A stretch of DNA of 64,000 bases from Psettodes erumei (taxonomy: Eukaryota > Chordata > Actinopteri > Pleuronectiformes > Psettodidae). The notes under the pieces are model-generated. The model saw only the letters and a list, made by a program, of their open reading frames with translations, was not told the DNA's origin and made no database searches. This document shows, in pieces, positions 39,301 to 54,300 of this stretch (position 1 is its first letter; each line of letters opens with the position of its first letter). Position numbers and translations under genes: made by a program. The stretch is taken from the NCBI GenBank assembly GCA_016785225.1, contig JAFBJZ010000635.1, forward strand, positions 744,001 to 808,000, in the 5' to 3' direction.

Positions 39301-42300
39301 CCACAGGTTTCGCATTTTAACTACAAAGACCAAATAAAACAGCTGATTACTTTGCTAATAGTGTCCTCAGAATACTATATGGCAACAGAGGAGGAAATGA
39401 TTCGAACTTCTCTCAACAGGTATCTAAAAATACAGATATGACCCCATGAACCAGTGAACAGCAGTCAGAGTGTCTTACCTGTATGTTGAGCAGCAGGGAA
39501 TGGTAGCGGGCAGTGAGCTGGGTGGCAGTGACACTAACACGACTACTGATGTAGGTTTCCTCCAGAACCTGCTGGGCCAGAGAGGAGAGGCCATCGACTT
39601 CTCCCTGCCGTGCGAGCACTGCCTCAAGACAGCCCTGTTTACAAGAGGCATAGAGATGTGTATGAATTATTACATCTGAGCTAAATCCAAAGAAAATGAT
39701 ACATGATTTAACTGCCAGTAACATTTCTTTATAAGCACAAAGCCTCATTAATGTCAACAAACACTGAGAAGTTCCTCACACTAGAAGTCATGTAGGTAAG
39801 CTCTTTGCTTCATTGGGCCTAAAATTAGTATTAAGAAAGGTTGAGCTGTTATTTTCCTTGTTTTTGAAAATGTTGAAGTACTTGTGCACTTTATACTGCC
39901 AAAAGTATTGACACTACAACAAAATATGACTTAAAGAAACTGCGCAGAAACCATGTCCCTCTCTGACCTGGACTTTCTTCAGCTGAGTCTCTTTGCTTGC
40001 TCTGTCTGATCTCCGATGACGTCTGATGTTTGCCATCTTCTCCATCTCCTCCAGCCACTGGGCCAGGCTCAGGAACCTTTGGCCCATCTGCCTCAGTCTT
40101 CTAAGTGTGGAGCTCAGCTGAGCCCGAGTCTCTTCCAAGCGACCCTGGTAGGCACCCCACTCTCTCTGAGCCGTGTCCAGGGCTCGGTCCTCAATCTGTG
40201 GTATACCCCAAGGGATTACTCTCTCTCTGCTGCTCAGCACGGAGGATAGCAAAGACTGGCCATTCGAGCAGTGATCCTGCAGGAGCTGTGAGGGGAAAGA
40301 AACAGGGTGAATGAAAGAGTCTGAAGTAGTTCAGTTGTCAGAAAAGGCAGGTTTTGAAGATTTCTGTTTTAGCCTCGAGGGACAGGATGTCAGTCGTGTG
40401 TACGAGAGTACACAATAGTGTGAGGAAGCTTTCCCTTAAATTTGTGAACTCTGTGTTCATGAAAATAACATTGCACATAAAACTTTATAATATTACTACC
40501 TGTAGCTGTTGCAGTGTCTGCTCTAGTGTGTCAGCATTTCCCTCTGGATGAGACAAGGAGACCAGGTTGGCCTGTTCCTGCTCCAGCCAGTCCTCAAACA
40601 CATGTAAACCCCTTTGGTATTCCTGATGGACAAGCACCAGTTCCTTGGCCTTGCTGACTGCATTCTGCAAAGAAAAGAAGTCGGTTATTTTGACAATAAA
40701 TAACTCAAACTATAATTATATTAAACCTAAAACTATAAATGTGTTTTGGAAAGCATGGTATTAATATCAATAATATCAATATAAAATAGCTCAAGTATTT
40801 CCAATGATTAAATGGTCCAGTCAGAAGCTCAGTTGATAACATTTTGCCTCATCACAGATTTGACACTGAAAATACAAACATTGTTTGTCTTTGACTTAAG
40901 ATATCAAAGAAATAAAGTAAAAATGAGTCATGAATTTGAAATGATTAATAATAGAGAAGTTACTAAAATGTTCAACATGGCAGGTCACACTGAAGAATAT
41001 AATTAGTATCTATGATATGAAACAACATGAAGTGGGTATTGAAACATTTTCAAAATAGCAATTAATTATTCAAATGCCTGCAGAGGAAAAAAAGTGAAAC
41101 CGTATGTTGGGGGTAAGTACTTTGGCCTTTTCTTTGAGGGCGTTGTATCTACACTGCAGCTGCTGCACCTCCTGCTGGGTAGTGTAGTGTTCAGCCATAT
41201 TGGACCCCTTTGTGGCAATGGTCTCCAGAGGACTGCTGTGACTCAATACTTCTTCATAGAGAAGCTGGAATGAAATAAGAACGCACAAACACACACACTG
41301 TAGTTTATCTATCTCCACCGGGAGGCTCCAGGATATGAATGTACAGGTCATTTTCAAAAGTTTTGGAGGAACATAAAAAAGAAAAGCTGGAAAAACACAA
41401 TGCTTTGTAAAAAAGTGTAAAAGTCTCCTTCAAACAATAATAAATGGGCCACATTAGTTCAGTGTGTTTTTAGAGTTTAATCTCAATGCAAAAACTTAAA
41501 TTCAGCATATCCAGTCTGGCTTTTTAGGCTAGCTATGAGTAGTGAGATGTGATACCTTGGTCTTTCCCAGGTTAGCGGTCTTGTCTCTCATCTCAGAGTA
41601 CTGTCTGTCTGAGCAGCTCAGTGTCTCCTCCACGCGCTCCATCCACAACACAAACTGACCTACGTCCTCCTGATAGCTGGTCCACTGTGACAGAGCACCC
41701 TCCAGTTGACTGTGACAATCGACGTAATGATGTTCATGCAGAGGCAACAGACATAAACAAAGACACACACATAAAAACACATTAATGTATAATGCATTAA
41801 TCCTTTGCATGCAACCAGTTAAATTTAATTGTCCATTTAACCTTTCAACTGCCTGAAATCCATCAGGGGAAACTAGACAGCTCCCAGTCCCATTTATCAA
41901 CTGTTTGACAGACTGATCAGTTGGTGATTACAACCTTTTACACTGGATGCAGGCAGAAAGCAGGGAATCCCATGAGTCCTTCAGGTCCTGGATCTGTTTG
42001 CGAATTACTGGGACGCCCTCAGCCGAAGTGTTTCTCTGGACTGCTTCTCCTCGTGTCAGCAGCATCTTTAACTGGATCTCCCTCTCCTGACGAGCAGCCA
42101 GTAAAGCCTGCAGACAGATCCAGTGGAAAATATCTCAGTTATTTAAAATAAATATCTTGATTTTGCTTTCAACGTGTCAGCATGGCACACTGGAGGAAAT
42201 ATATTGCTTGGGAGGCATGGATAGTTGTGTGCGTGGGATTCCCCCATCCATCTTCTCCACACTCACTTCCAGCTGTAACATCCGGTCCTCCAACACGCCC

Positions 42301-45300
42301 TTGTCAGTGTTGGTGGAGATGCAGGTGCTGAGGACCCTCTGAGCTTCACACACCCAGTCCTGCAGCTCTTTAAGACCCTGAGAGAAGAGGCGGTGTTCCC
42401 CTACGATACGTTCAATCCTGGAGGCTTTGTCCTTTTAAAGTCAGACACAGCACTGTAAACACACTCTTCAAGTCCGAAACAGGTTAGCACAGAGGTAAAA
42501 ATAAAGAACGCTTGTGTATGTAATGGAAAGAATCACTTTTTCAGTGAGGCTCCAAAAATCTAAATTCAATGACATCTGGAACCAATGGAAAATGTGCATT
42601 TACCTGAAAGGCCCTTCTTTTGTTTTAGTTTCTTTTCTATATTAAGTTGTACTTGATTGGTTAATTACATTGCTGTAATATTGTGACAGAAAACACCCCA
42701 TGTTCATGTTGTGTTACTTTATAGAAATGCTTTGTATAAACGATAAACAATAAATAAATAAAAAAATGAAGAACGCAATTGTTCCTGGTGTCTTGTATTG
42801 TGTTTTATATTGTGTTTTTCCTCACAGGCGTCTCTGGAGACTTCCCACCCCCACATTACCACACACACACAATGTATTGTCTTTATAGTCATCAATCAAC
42901 ATCTTCAGCATCTGTGACTCAACTGTTGGGTGGAGAAAAGCAGAGCTGCACTAACAATCTACAAGCAGCAATTTTAAATGATTTCATTCCTGTTTCCATG
43001 TCTGGCAAGGAAGAAGTCCTAAAAATAGCTCTCCACTAGTTAGCCAGCAAAGTAAATAAAACCCATTCATCATTGCTGGGGCAATCTCATTGTCCTGAGG
43101 TAAGAGAATGGTGGTTCACTGCCGGTGTAATGTTTTGCTCTACACCATGTCAAATTAATCCCAAGAGCGTGACCGAATAAATGAGAGGTTCAAAAAGGTC
43201 AGATGCTTGAGCACTGACACATTTCAGCTCTGACATTTTAGAAGTGCTTCACTGCATAAAGGTAAGTTTAACAGCCTTGGCCTTTTTCATTCGGATGGGG
43301 CTGCAGCCACCTTTTAGAGAAAGATAGATTACTGTACTCAGGTAAATTACTCTAGATGTGAAGATTTTCTTGGTTTGCAATATTTTCCCCTCAGGCAAGC
43401 CTATTACAGCAACCAGGACTGATGTACAACAGGAATAATGCATGACACAGCAAATTACACAGGACAACAGCAAACAATGCACCTGGACAGAAGGCTTCAT
43501 GGTTTTTACTGTAAACGGTAAATGAATCAAGCAAGGCACGTTTCCACTTGCTGCAGCATTTGTCAGACAGATGCACAGATAAATAGACAAGAAAGGGGGA
43601 AACAGGGTTACAAGGTGGGAGCAGTGTTACCTTGGCTAAGTTGCTGAGGGCTAGGTACTGGGCTGACAGCTGGGAGACACGGTGGACGAAGCCCTTGCCG
43701 GCTGCTTGTCCCTCCCACAGACGATGAGCTCTTTCCCTCAGCCTGCCCAGCTCTGCCTCCCGACTTGCTATCTCTTCCAGTATACACTGGGCCAGTTTGA
43801 AGCAGGAGGAGGTGGAAAATAGAGATGAAGGAGCAATAGGTTGTGGGGGAGCACAGCGACAGATCGGAAAGGGTGGTTGTGTGTAAGCACCATAATATTT
43901 TGAGTCAAGGGGGAAATGAAATGACAAAAAATATGGTATTTTTCACAAAAGCGGAGACAGAAAAGGGAGGTGTGAGAGGCACAGAGGAGGGATTACAGGG
44001 TGGGGTTAACATGTCACAGAAGCAGACAGAACAAGAGCACATCAGAATACATGGATAAAGACAAGGGAGAAGAACATCATCAAAAAGAAGCATCAGCAGT
44101 ATTTCTCTCGATGTTCGTTTTTGAATAGAAATATGGTCGTTAGACACCACAGCACAGACCAGGGAGTGGAGACAAGTCTGATAAAATACTGCAAAGGTGG
44201 AGGGTATGCATGTGAAAGGGTAAAGCGGATTTTGCCAACACAGGTTCAGACACTGAAGCCTGCATGTATTGAATTGTACTTCAGGTGCTGGGGGAAGAAA
44301 TGTAATTGCTTGCAGGGCCAGACAAAAGGCAACCAGGAGAGGTGCTTCAGCAGACGACAGGGTAAATACAAAAATAGCAACAACGATAAGGACAGAGCTC
44401 TGAGATGGGCTTGATAGTTTTTTTTTCTTTTGTCAGTTTTATCTTTTTAACGCTCCGTGCCTCTCTTCCTTTTTTGTCTCTAGCAGACATGGCAAAGGCT
44501 GTTATCACATCCTGAAAAGGGCTTTTTAGCCACGCAGCGCTTCAGCTGTGACAGAAGGAGAATTAATTAGATTTCTGGACTTTTCCTCTGACTATTGTGT
44601 CAAGACGCTGTTCTATTTTGATCCGGTGGTGCTCGACAAATGTAATTAGGTCCTTTTCTTTTCCCACCAGATTTGAGATTGTACTTTAGGGATCCGTATC
44701 TGATGGAGAGCTACAACTATTTAGCATCCTTGGAAAATGGACATAATATTCAATTTATGGTGTAATGCCAGGGTTTACATGAATGACAAGAGGAAATGAG
44801 AGATGGCAGCTGAGAAGGAAAGCGTAAACGGTGTGCTCTCAATGACATAATGTAATTTAAAAGAAGATGGATCCTACAGGATGGATTAAAATGTACTGCA
44901 AAACATATTGCTTGAAGAGTGGCTATAAAACACTGTAAAAGTTAACAGATGGCCCCGTGAATAACCACAATCATTACAGGAGAAACGTAATTTTAGAGAG
45001 GAGAGGGCTGTGATGTTCAGCTGCGAGTGATGCTGTGAGGAATAGGACATCTGCTAGTTAAAATAAACCACGACTGGGCTACAAAATACCTGGAGTTTGC
45101 TGAGCTCCTGTTTCTTGGCTGGAAGGTCGTGCAGCCGAGCACTGCTCTCCTGAACTCTGACCTCCGTGCTGTTCAGCCAGTCCTGCAGAGGCTCAGCACT
45201 AGCCTCAAACTCCGTCATCTGGGACTGCAGGTTCTTTGAATACGAAACAAGAAAACGCTTGTCAAACTCTTACAATTTATTTGTTCATTATTAAATAAAA

Positions 45301-48300
45301 TAAGCATTTTAATATATGTAAATGGAATTATATACTCATTACACTATCAGATCTCAGTTGCATATCAAATCTTTATTTATATCTTTATCTCTATAACCTT
45401 TGAAGCACTTTATACTTACGATAAATCAAATTCAATCAAATCAGTACTTATGCCATAAGACATCTGTTTGTAACAGTGTGAATAAAGAGGTAGACAGCAG
45501 GAAAACTGACACAAACATAGACGTACTATTGACAAATACTAAGTCTGCATTCATTTAAAAAATCCCACACATATCTATCCTTTACTTAACCATATAGACC
45601 CTCTGACATCCAGATTTTCTATATCAGAGCAGACAGAGAGCAGCAGCCAAACAAGTAAACACTGACCAACCTTAAGTGCATCCTCCCTCATCTGCAGGTT
45701 ATTCATCAGACTCTTCCAGTCATCTCTCGCATTAGCCACCTTGGCCTTGATCCCCTCCACTCTGTCACTGGACACCACAGCCATCAGCAGCTCCCCGCTG
45801 GCTCCTACTGTACTCAGCCGGGCCTGGCCATGCTCCCTGTCACTCAAGAACTCCTGCGAGGATACACAAACAAAGACAAAGGAGCTGTGACTATTTAACA
45901 CAAACACCTACACAAAGGGAGAAGGGAGGAAAAATGAAAGGAGGGAGGAAAAAAAAGAAAAACAATGTCAAACTTCTTTTGGACTCAATATGGCCATAGA
46001 CACAGACTGTTTTTTCGGTGACCGCGAATCTCACTTTACACTGTCAAAAGCAGTAATTAGACAGAGTCATTACCAATTCCATATGCATGGGCAGAGGGAG
46101 GGGCTGACCCAGGGAGGCAAGCACAGATAAGGGAAGGCAGTGAGCCTGAAATGTGTTGGTTTTTACATAGCTCCTCCATACCCACCCACAAAAACACACA
46201 CACACACACACACACACCCCTCCCCTCGAACTCAGCCGATGACAGTAGCGCAGCAGGGACCACTCCACCATCTGTGCAGTCAGCACATCACTTACACACA
46301 GTACAGCTCCAGCCTACACACACACACCCACACACACACACGCATACACATACACAGAGGAAGCCCATGTCTTTTTCTTTCTCCCTTCATCTCCCTGTCT
46401 TTACTTTCTCTCTCTCTCTCTTCTATGTTCATTCAATGTCTTTTTCACACTTGCTATGATTCTCCTCCTGTATTGTAACTGTATACCACCAATTAAGCGT
46501 GACACAATGGATGCCCCCCGCCCCTCCCACACTGGCCCTCCTGGAGGTCAGCCATGTGGAAAGATTGTTCCACATTCCTCACCAAGTCAATAATAAATAA
46601 AACATGACCGCCTCTGTATTTCTCTCTCCTCCACTGCCATATACTCAGTGACACTCAGCCTCATCCTCAATGCTGCGAAAGAAACTTCTGAATAAGACGA
46701 AGTGCGTACAAAAACTCGTATATTGCGCTTTCCTCTTTTCTGACACCTCTTCAGAAAATGGTCTCGTCATATAATCCAATGTTCTTTTGACATTGTGAAC
46801 TGACTCCCTTTGGTGAGCCTGTGACTGTTGAATAAAGGGCCAGGGGCCAAGGTGCTACCACCACTGAACAAAAATCTAAAATGCTGGCGCAAAATCATGT
46901 TCTGAGCTTTCCAAACTTAGATTTACCGTTGTAAAATAAGACTCAGCTTGAAGCAAAAACACCACAATTCCTTGGTGGCGATGTAGCGGTCGACATGTTC
47001 ATGGGTCTGAGAGGTAATTAAGTGTCTGGTGCAGGGGTGTGGGGATGTCTACCTTACTAGACCAGCACCTGACTCTTAGCCAGGGCCCTGGGGTGTTCTA
47101 AAAAGGGCTGCCAGGCTTCTACACCTGCCAGCTTCAGAGACTTCTCAGAAAGAGAGGCAGGTGAGATATTCTTAAGAGAACGGCAGAGAGACCCTGCTGC
47201 GGACCTTTCTGTTATCCCTCTTGGCCGTGTGCCCACTCCAGCCTACGGCAGGTCCCGCCACTGAAACAAGCCCACCAGAGGACGCTCAACGGTGTGCATG
47301 TCAATACAGACGACCCCTTGAGCAATCTCCCACTGAAGGCAGATTGATTCTTCAACTATTGCACAGTTTCTCTATTCGCAGTTTCCTTTGTGGTGCCAAT
47401 CTTTGCTTAGCCTGACAAATGCATGCATAAGAAATATACAGCTAAAGTTTGTGATTAGCAATTTGGGATTTTGCGCTGACTCAACATTAGAAAGATTTCA
47501 AGATTCTCATGGAGAAGTTACAGTCCAAAAGCAGAAGAAGCAGAAAAACTCTGGGTTACATAAGTGAATGAATTACACTCCCTCAACTCTACTGTCAACA
47601 GCTACTCTCTCGAAAACCATCAGTGCTTCAGTGGAGCTGGATAATGGCATCTAGTAAAAGACTGCATGGCCCAGCTGTGTGTGGGCTATCAGACATGAGA
47701 TTATGAATGAGTATTATAATCTATATTGCAAGCACTTCAGCACCATAAATCATAAAGTTATTAAAAAAATGTTTTTCTGCAAAGAGACAGATTAAAGCAA
47801 TATTCAGGGACATTTTCATTCTAATAAATATAAATTCTGCTACTTTCTATCCCTGACTAATATAACAAAAATGTGATTAAATCTGTATGTTATATTATAT
47901 TTGCTGTTCTGTGTCTTGTAGGTCTGTCCTGGGAAAACTCTCTGGTGAATGGGAAGTGATGCATTTTAGCAATAAAACAGAAACAAAACTGGGTGTGAGC
48001 AGCAGATGCTGAGTGCGATGAACAAAGTGTGATTTGCAAGTGTCCTCTGCAACATGCAGTGCAAAACGTCACTGTAAAGACTGCACAAGATAAACATTTT
48101 CACCTGTGTTTCACCTGTGTTTTAAAGACATAATACAGATTTCACAGGGTACCACTGCCAATAAAAACAAAAGACATCTCTTACTTGGATCCTCTGCAGA
48201 GCATTAGAGGCCTCTGAGACACTCTGTGGCACATCAAAGCATTTAGCAGTGCTGATTTTGGCGTTGACCAGCCACTGCTGGAAGTCCCTCAGGGCTGTGC

Positions 48301-51300
48301 GGAACCTCTGCTCCAACAAGCGCTCCTTGTTTTGACACTCTCTGGATGCTCGAAGACTGAGACTGGGGGGACGAGAAAAAAAAATGAAGTTGACAGATTT
48401 AAAACGGTGTTCACAGGTTTGAATCCTCCTGAGAAAATGAACAAAGAAAGAAAAGGGATGCAACCAGAGGAAGTGTTTGCTGTCTCCTGCCCATGTGCTC
48501 GTCAAAACAAAGAGGATACACGAGCAGATGCTCAGATACTGTACATACTGATCTCACATTATGGAGGAGGAGGAGTAAAGGGAAGCCATGGAGATGAGCA
48601 GAAACAGGCAGGTGGAAAAATGGCAAACTGGGTGAAGTGGAAGGAATGAGCGTTGGGGCAAAGAGGGAGAGTGGGGGGATGGGGTTAAAGGGTACCGCGT
48701 GGGAGGGGGTTGAGAGGCAACATATGACTGGGGCAAGAGTTTACAGGGGTGACAAGATGGAGTGAATGAGGGATGACAGGATGATGCTGCGGGTGAGATG
48801 TAAGAGATGTGGCAGGGATATAGTGTGTGAGGGAGAGGTGAGAGTGAAGGGTGATAAGGGATATTAAAGGGAGATTCTGGCATTTAGGATTTAATGTGCT
48901 GTATTTTGTCACCTGTAACTTATAGACCTATAGAGACTTGTCTGTTGTGCATGTACAGCACCCGTCAGAATTTACAGCTTGAACCGTGGAGTAGGGTTAG
49001 GGTGATCCACCATCACTGCACTCTTTGTCTTTTCAGCCCCACTACATATAGGCCCCCCTTCTGCCACTGAATGAACTGGACAGCATGGATGTAGTTTCTA
49101 TGGATACAGGCACACGTAATGTATGAGTAAGTGATGTTATTTCATTTGACATAGCCAATAAACTTAATTACTGTCTTTATACTCAAGGCAAAAAGAAAAC
49201 CTTAATTGCACAAAAACTTTGAGCGATACAACTATTGGTCAGAGCACAACAAAAAGACAGCAAAAGAAAAGGATCAATGGGTTTCATATGTAGTGGGCAG
49301 GGGGTGAAGGTCAAAGGAGAGAGGGGGGAGTGGAAGAAGTGATGGAAGGGATGACAGCAGGGAAATAAGGTGAGCAGCTGTTTAAGCAAGCGTTACTGTC
49401 CAAAGGGAGGCACGAAAAAAAGACAGGCAAAAACGCACACCCCAACACACACACACACACAAGACATATGCACACAAACACCCTTGAGTTTTAATGATGT
49501 GATGAGGGCATGAAAGGGTAACACAGTGGGGATAGCATGAGTGTGGAAGAAGCACTTTTTTCTGCTGTGACAGACAAAATCTGGCATGTGCTACGAAGAG
49601 GAGGGGGAGTTACTGCCTTTTCCTCCTCTATCTCCTCTGCTCTGACTTCTTTTTTCCCCCAACTCTGTCTCTCTCTCTCTCTCTCTCTTTCTGCAGTGCT
49701 TCATGCACAGACAGGTGCAAAGAGCACACAGGCCAAGTCTATTACAGACTTAACAGCCAAGTGAATGAGAAAGGGTGCTGTTTTTGCCAATCCGCAGTGA
49801 AAGCCAATTACGAACCGAAGCATCCCCAACAAGTTGACCTCACTCAGTGTTTGTGCCAATAAATGTTAGTCACTGTGCTTCATCACACTTCCCTGCAGTG
49901 TCTCAAAATGAAAAACGCTAATGTTACATCCATGCAAATGAAGTAGATAATTTGTGCTAGTGTAAAAGTTCATTCTTGTTTATGCTTGTGCTGAATATAT
50001 ATGGTTGTGTTCTTTTGTGTGGAGTTACTCTTGTGAAAAGGCACTGCATGATGTGCTAAATGAACACAGGATCATTTGTGGGCTCAAAAGAAGGCAATTA
50101 GAGCTCAGTAAATAGCCAAAGGCATGCAAACATATTAGCTTGGGAAAAAAAAGATCATCCAAATGTATCAGATTTCTCTCTCACACTCAGCCTTGCATAA
50201 AAATTAAACTGGAGAAAGACACAAATTAAAATAATCACGATGAAAAAGCAGAGGTGAAGGTGATTAAATGTTCCCACTTGTGTGTCTGGTACTTTCTGTC
50301 ACCTTTCACCTAACCTCATCTCATGACTGTGTGGCTCTCACACACAAGTAAGCCTGTAAAACTGAGCATTAGCCCTGCACATTCAGACAAGTGAGTTCTG
50401 CTGTGGGAGAACTCAACCCTGTGTTTGCTGTGTTATGGAATGAATGAATGAATGAATGGGTAATACATTATCTGGTTCTGTGCATTGACTAACTTCTCAT
50501 GTGCACAATACCATTAGGTTGATTACATATATCACAGTATTATTACAGATACATGCTACGATACAACAAATGAATGCAAAGTCATACAAATTATCAAATT
50601 AATAATCCAATTAATTATACAGTTGTAAGTAAAGCAGCGTAAACCAGTAATATTGCACTTCATAATTTTTTTTTTCGTTTATAATTACAGCCAACTACAG
50701 AGATTTGGAGAACAATAACATGCTATGGCCATGTCACCTTGATATAAACTGGCTGAAAGTCAATAAAAGACAATATTAAGTTAGCACTCCAGCCTCAGCC
50801 ACTAAATCTCAGTTTAATTTCAGATCCACATGATGAAAACACACACACACACTGTTTCACCGAAAAAGAAAATTTCCTCTCACCTGTTGTGCTGTTTGAT
50901 TACTGCTGTGACCCGGTCTGACTGTGTTCCCAGGTCTCTGGAGTACCGCACCAGGTCGTTCAGCTGGCCTTTCAACTTCTCTGCCATCGGCTCCGCGCCC
51001 TGCAAGCCCTCCAGTATGTCCTAAACAACACAGACACACACCAGCTGGCTCAGAGAGTGTGTATGTCTGCGTGGATGTGTCAAGCAGAGACAAACACCCA
51101 ACGGATCTGCATGACACCCTCCAATCAGAGCATTCACATTCCTATTCATACCCTGACTCGGTTCTTTTTCGCTCTTCCCGCACTCGCACACACGCGCCAA
51201 CACATACTCACAGTGCTGCTTGTACAATAGCATTTCTGTTCTTCGTGGAGTAAGGCAGGAAAGAGCTGTGGATAACGTTCTCCCGCTCTCCTCAGCGTGC

Positions 51301-54300
51301 CTCACATTCTGCACTCACACGGTCATGAATCCTGTCCCATGAAATATGTACAAGTGCTCTCTCTCTCTCTCTCACTCACTAGCTCGCTCTCTTTCTTTCT
51401 GACGTATGCCCAATAAACAACCCTCCCTCTCTCCCTTTTCTCGTGGATCCGTTGCTCTTGTCTCCCGCTTCTCCTTCCAACCCTCCTCCTACCATTCTAC
51501 TACTTTCTCTCTCCCCCTCCTCCCACTCCTCGCACTTATTCCCGCTCACACATTTTTCCTCCTTCTCACTCTCTCACGCTCTCTCCCAGTGGAATTCAGC
51601 TGTCAGCCCTCACAGATGCAGGATTGGTTCAATCGCTAGCAAACGGGTGCGTAACGAAAACAAGGCTGGACACAGGAAACTGGGCTGGAGGAGGAGGAGG
51701 AGAGAGAGCGGAGGAGGGGGGAAGACTCCTCCTCTGTTCTCTGACAGCCCCAAATTGAGTAAAACCAGAGAAAGGCATGGCCGAAGAAGCCTGAGGAGAG
51801 GGTGCGCATGCTGACATGGCCTTGACAATATGGAGAAACTGTCACACTGTAAACATCCTCTGGAGGTTGGAAACAGAGCAGCAGGGGAGGTGTGGAGCAG
51901 GGGCATCTAAGAGAAAGCCCCTGTAGCCAAGAAAGACATCACTGTACACGTCAGTTCAAACAAGTCAGGCAAGGGAAGGAAGATAATGGAATGTTAAGGG
52001 AATGTTTGGGGTGGGAGAGATAGTGGAAAATAATGACAGAAAAAACAAAAGGAGGAGGGACTGAGGGGACAGACAGAATGAGCAGAAATTAAGGGATACT
52101 GATGGGATTGTAGCTGTCACTCCTTCGTCATCCCAGTAAAGCTGATTTACAACTAATCTGTTTTTAGGATTTACAAATAGAATGGATAATTACTGACAGA
52201 GAAAGCATAGCTAAATGCTGAGGATGTCTCTTGCCCGATGTGTGCGTATGTATGTGTGTGTCTGTGGGTACTTTCGATTAAACAATGCTAATCACCATCT
52301 CTAAAATGAACAAAGTGCAGTTCTGCTCTCACACATCACACTTTGCCCAGTTGAAAAGAGTTTTCAATATTTACTACTTAAAAAAACTATTATGATGAAC
52401 ACTGAATAATTTAGACAGTACGCTGCCATTCATTTAAATCCCCAACTACTGCACCTTAGCCAGCCGCCATCCTTCCACTGCTTCCTCGCCTGTGCTCCGA
52501 CCTTCAGCTTTGATTAGCTCCTGACTCCACCTCCTCAGCCGCGCATCCAGCTCTTTCAACTCGTCTTCCAGCCGAGCGGTCAGACGGTTGTATTCTTCTT
52601 CCGAAGCTGCAGCAGAAGCCAGGGCCCCCTCCAGGCTGTCCCTGGCCCTCAGAGCGGCCCCCTCCCACTGCTCCAGAGCCTGGGACAGTGCCCCCAGCTG
52701 TCGGTCCATGGCCTCGCAGCCTCCTGCCGCTGTGTGCTCCGCCGTGGTCACAGCGCTGCGACGTACACGGCTGAGGCGGTCTCGGCCCTCCAGTAACCGA
52801 CACTCCACGCGCTCCTGGAGAGATATGGAGGGTTGAGAGGAGACAAAGTTGCTACGGAAACTGTGGCTACGGAAACAGCAGCCTCTACATGTGCAGTCCA
52901 TTCTATTTAAAGCTGTCAGCATAATCTTTTTTTCATGTCTCCTGCTCCATCACTTCTATCTTAATCTCTCATTGTCTCTAATTCTTTGATTCTATCTTTG
53001 CAACATTAGTTCTGATGTCCTGTATTTTCATTTGCTATCTCACTATTCTCTAACTATTTCTAATTTCTTCTTCCATCTCCATCCCTCTGCTCCTCCTTCT
53101 CTCATTCGAGAAAGGTAGCACTTGGAAGGTAGATTGTGTGAAAAGCACACACTTGAGTGTGTCGCGAGAGCAGTGATCTGATAGAGGGATTAAAGGGAAA
53201 AAAATGTCTTCTTATCTCTCAGTGTGGGTGATAGGATATAAACATTAACCTTGAGATGATAAACAGGAAATGAAAATGATGCAAGTGGCTTGTGTATCCA
53301 GCAAATTATATTTCCTCCTTTAGTGAAATGCCTCACACTGTGGCTCTACAAACACACATTCATAATGTGATAATTAGGGCCCATGTGTGAAATTTAAATG
53401 CAAATCAATATCTCCTCACATATTTTTGTCTGCTCTGTAATTGCAGAATTAATGAACAGGGAAAAGCTTCCACATCAATTCCACTGCTCCTCTTTTAAAT
53501 TTTTTTTTACTTTTTTTCTCGACACAGCGAAAGACCAGTTTATTAGCAGTAAATGTGCCTGGAGAGATTGAGATATTTGGCTGTGATATGGGAACAAACT
53601 GAGAACCAATTTCAATTCCCTACATAGTTTGCTCTCTTTCATAGCAGGAGTCCATTAAGATTAGATAGGTTCAGATAATTCAGCAATCAGTTACCTTAGC
53701 AACCGATAAATGAACGTATAAAACCTTAAAACTGGGTGACCTGGAGAACTACATCTGATTTTAAATCTATAACATTTGAACATTACATGAAAGTGGAATA
53801 GTTTTCTTTTAAAACAATATAATTAACATTGGTACACTCATGCCTGCTCCGCAGCATTATAGTCCCATCACCTGTAATAAATGTACTGATCATTAGCCCC
53901 TTTTTTAGGAATTGTCAAATGAGGAATTTGATTACTGAGAAAAGGGACAAAAATATAAAGGTTTCCATCGGGGTCATGAGGTATCAGTCGATATCAGATC
54001 AACTGCAAGAAATGCTGTAGTTTAGGAGGGAACATTTTTAACTACATATGTAAAAGGGACCAAAAAAGCGAGGTTTTATTCCTTCATACCCTCACTTCTG
54101 ACAGTTTCTTTTTGATGGAGGTCGAGTCTCCTGATGTATCAGACCAATGCTGTAGCTCCTCTCCTGCAGTCATCAGCCAGTCAGTGAGCTCCCTTACAGC
54201 CTCCAGGTACTCTTGGTGTTCCAACACTACAGCCTGAGCAAGATGTACTCTCTCCTACAGAATCACCACAAACAAAATACAAGCTCATTCTTGGTTAACT

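Larger units (their letters stand above)
48363..50883 (-). other. Intron, 2.52 kb
   Basis: Purine-rich (G and A) plus strand at 48540-48870, a CT repeat at 49664-49690 and a TGAA repeat at 50439-50458. No exon found. Confidence 0.78.
51021..52454 (-). other. Intron, 1.43 kb, with promoter-like block
   Basis: CCAAT- and CpG-bearing block at 51100-51350 (separate entry), CT repeat, then a purine-rich stretch at 51670-51730. Confidence 0.72.

Noticed and set aside
46140..46478. Thr-His repeat peptides
   Set aside because: Products of CA microsatellites, not genes; the same holds at 17452, 55090 and 50830.
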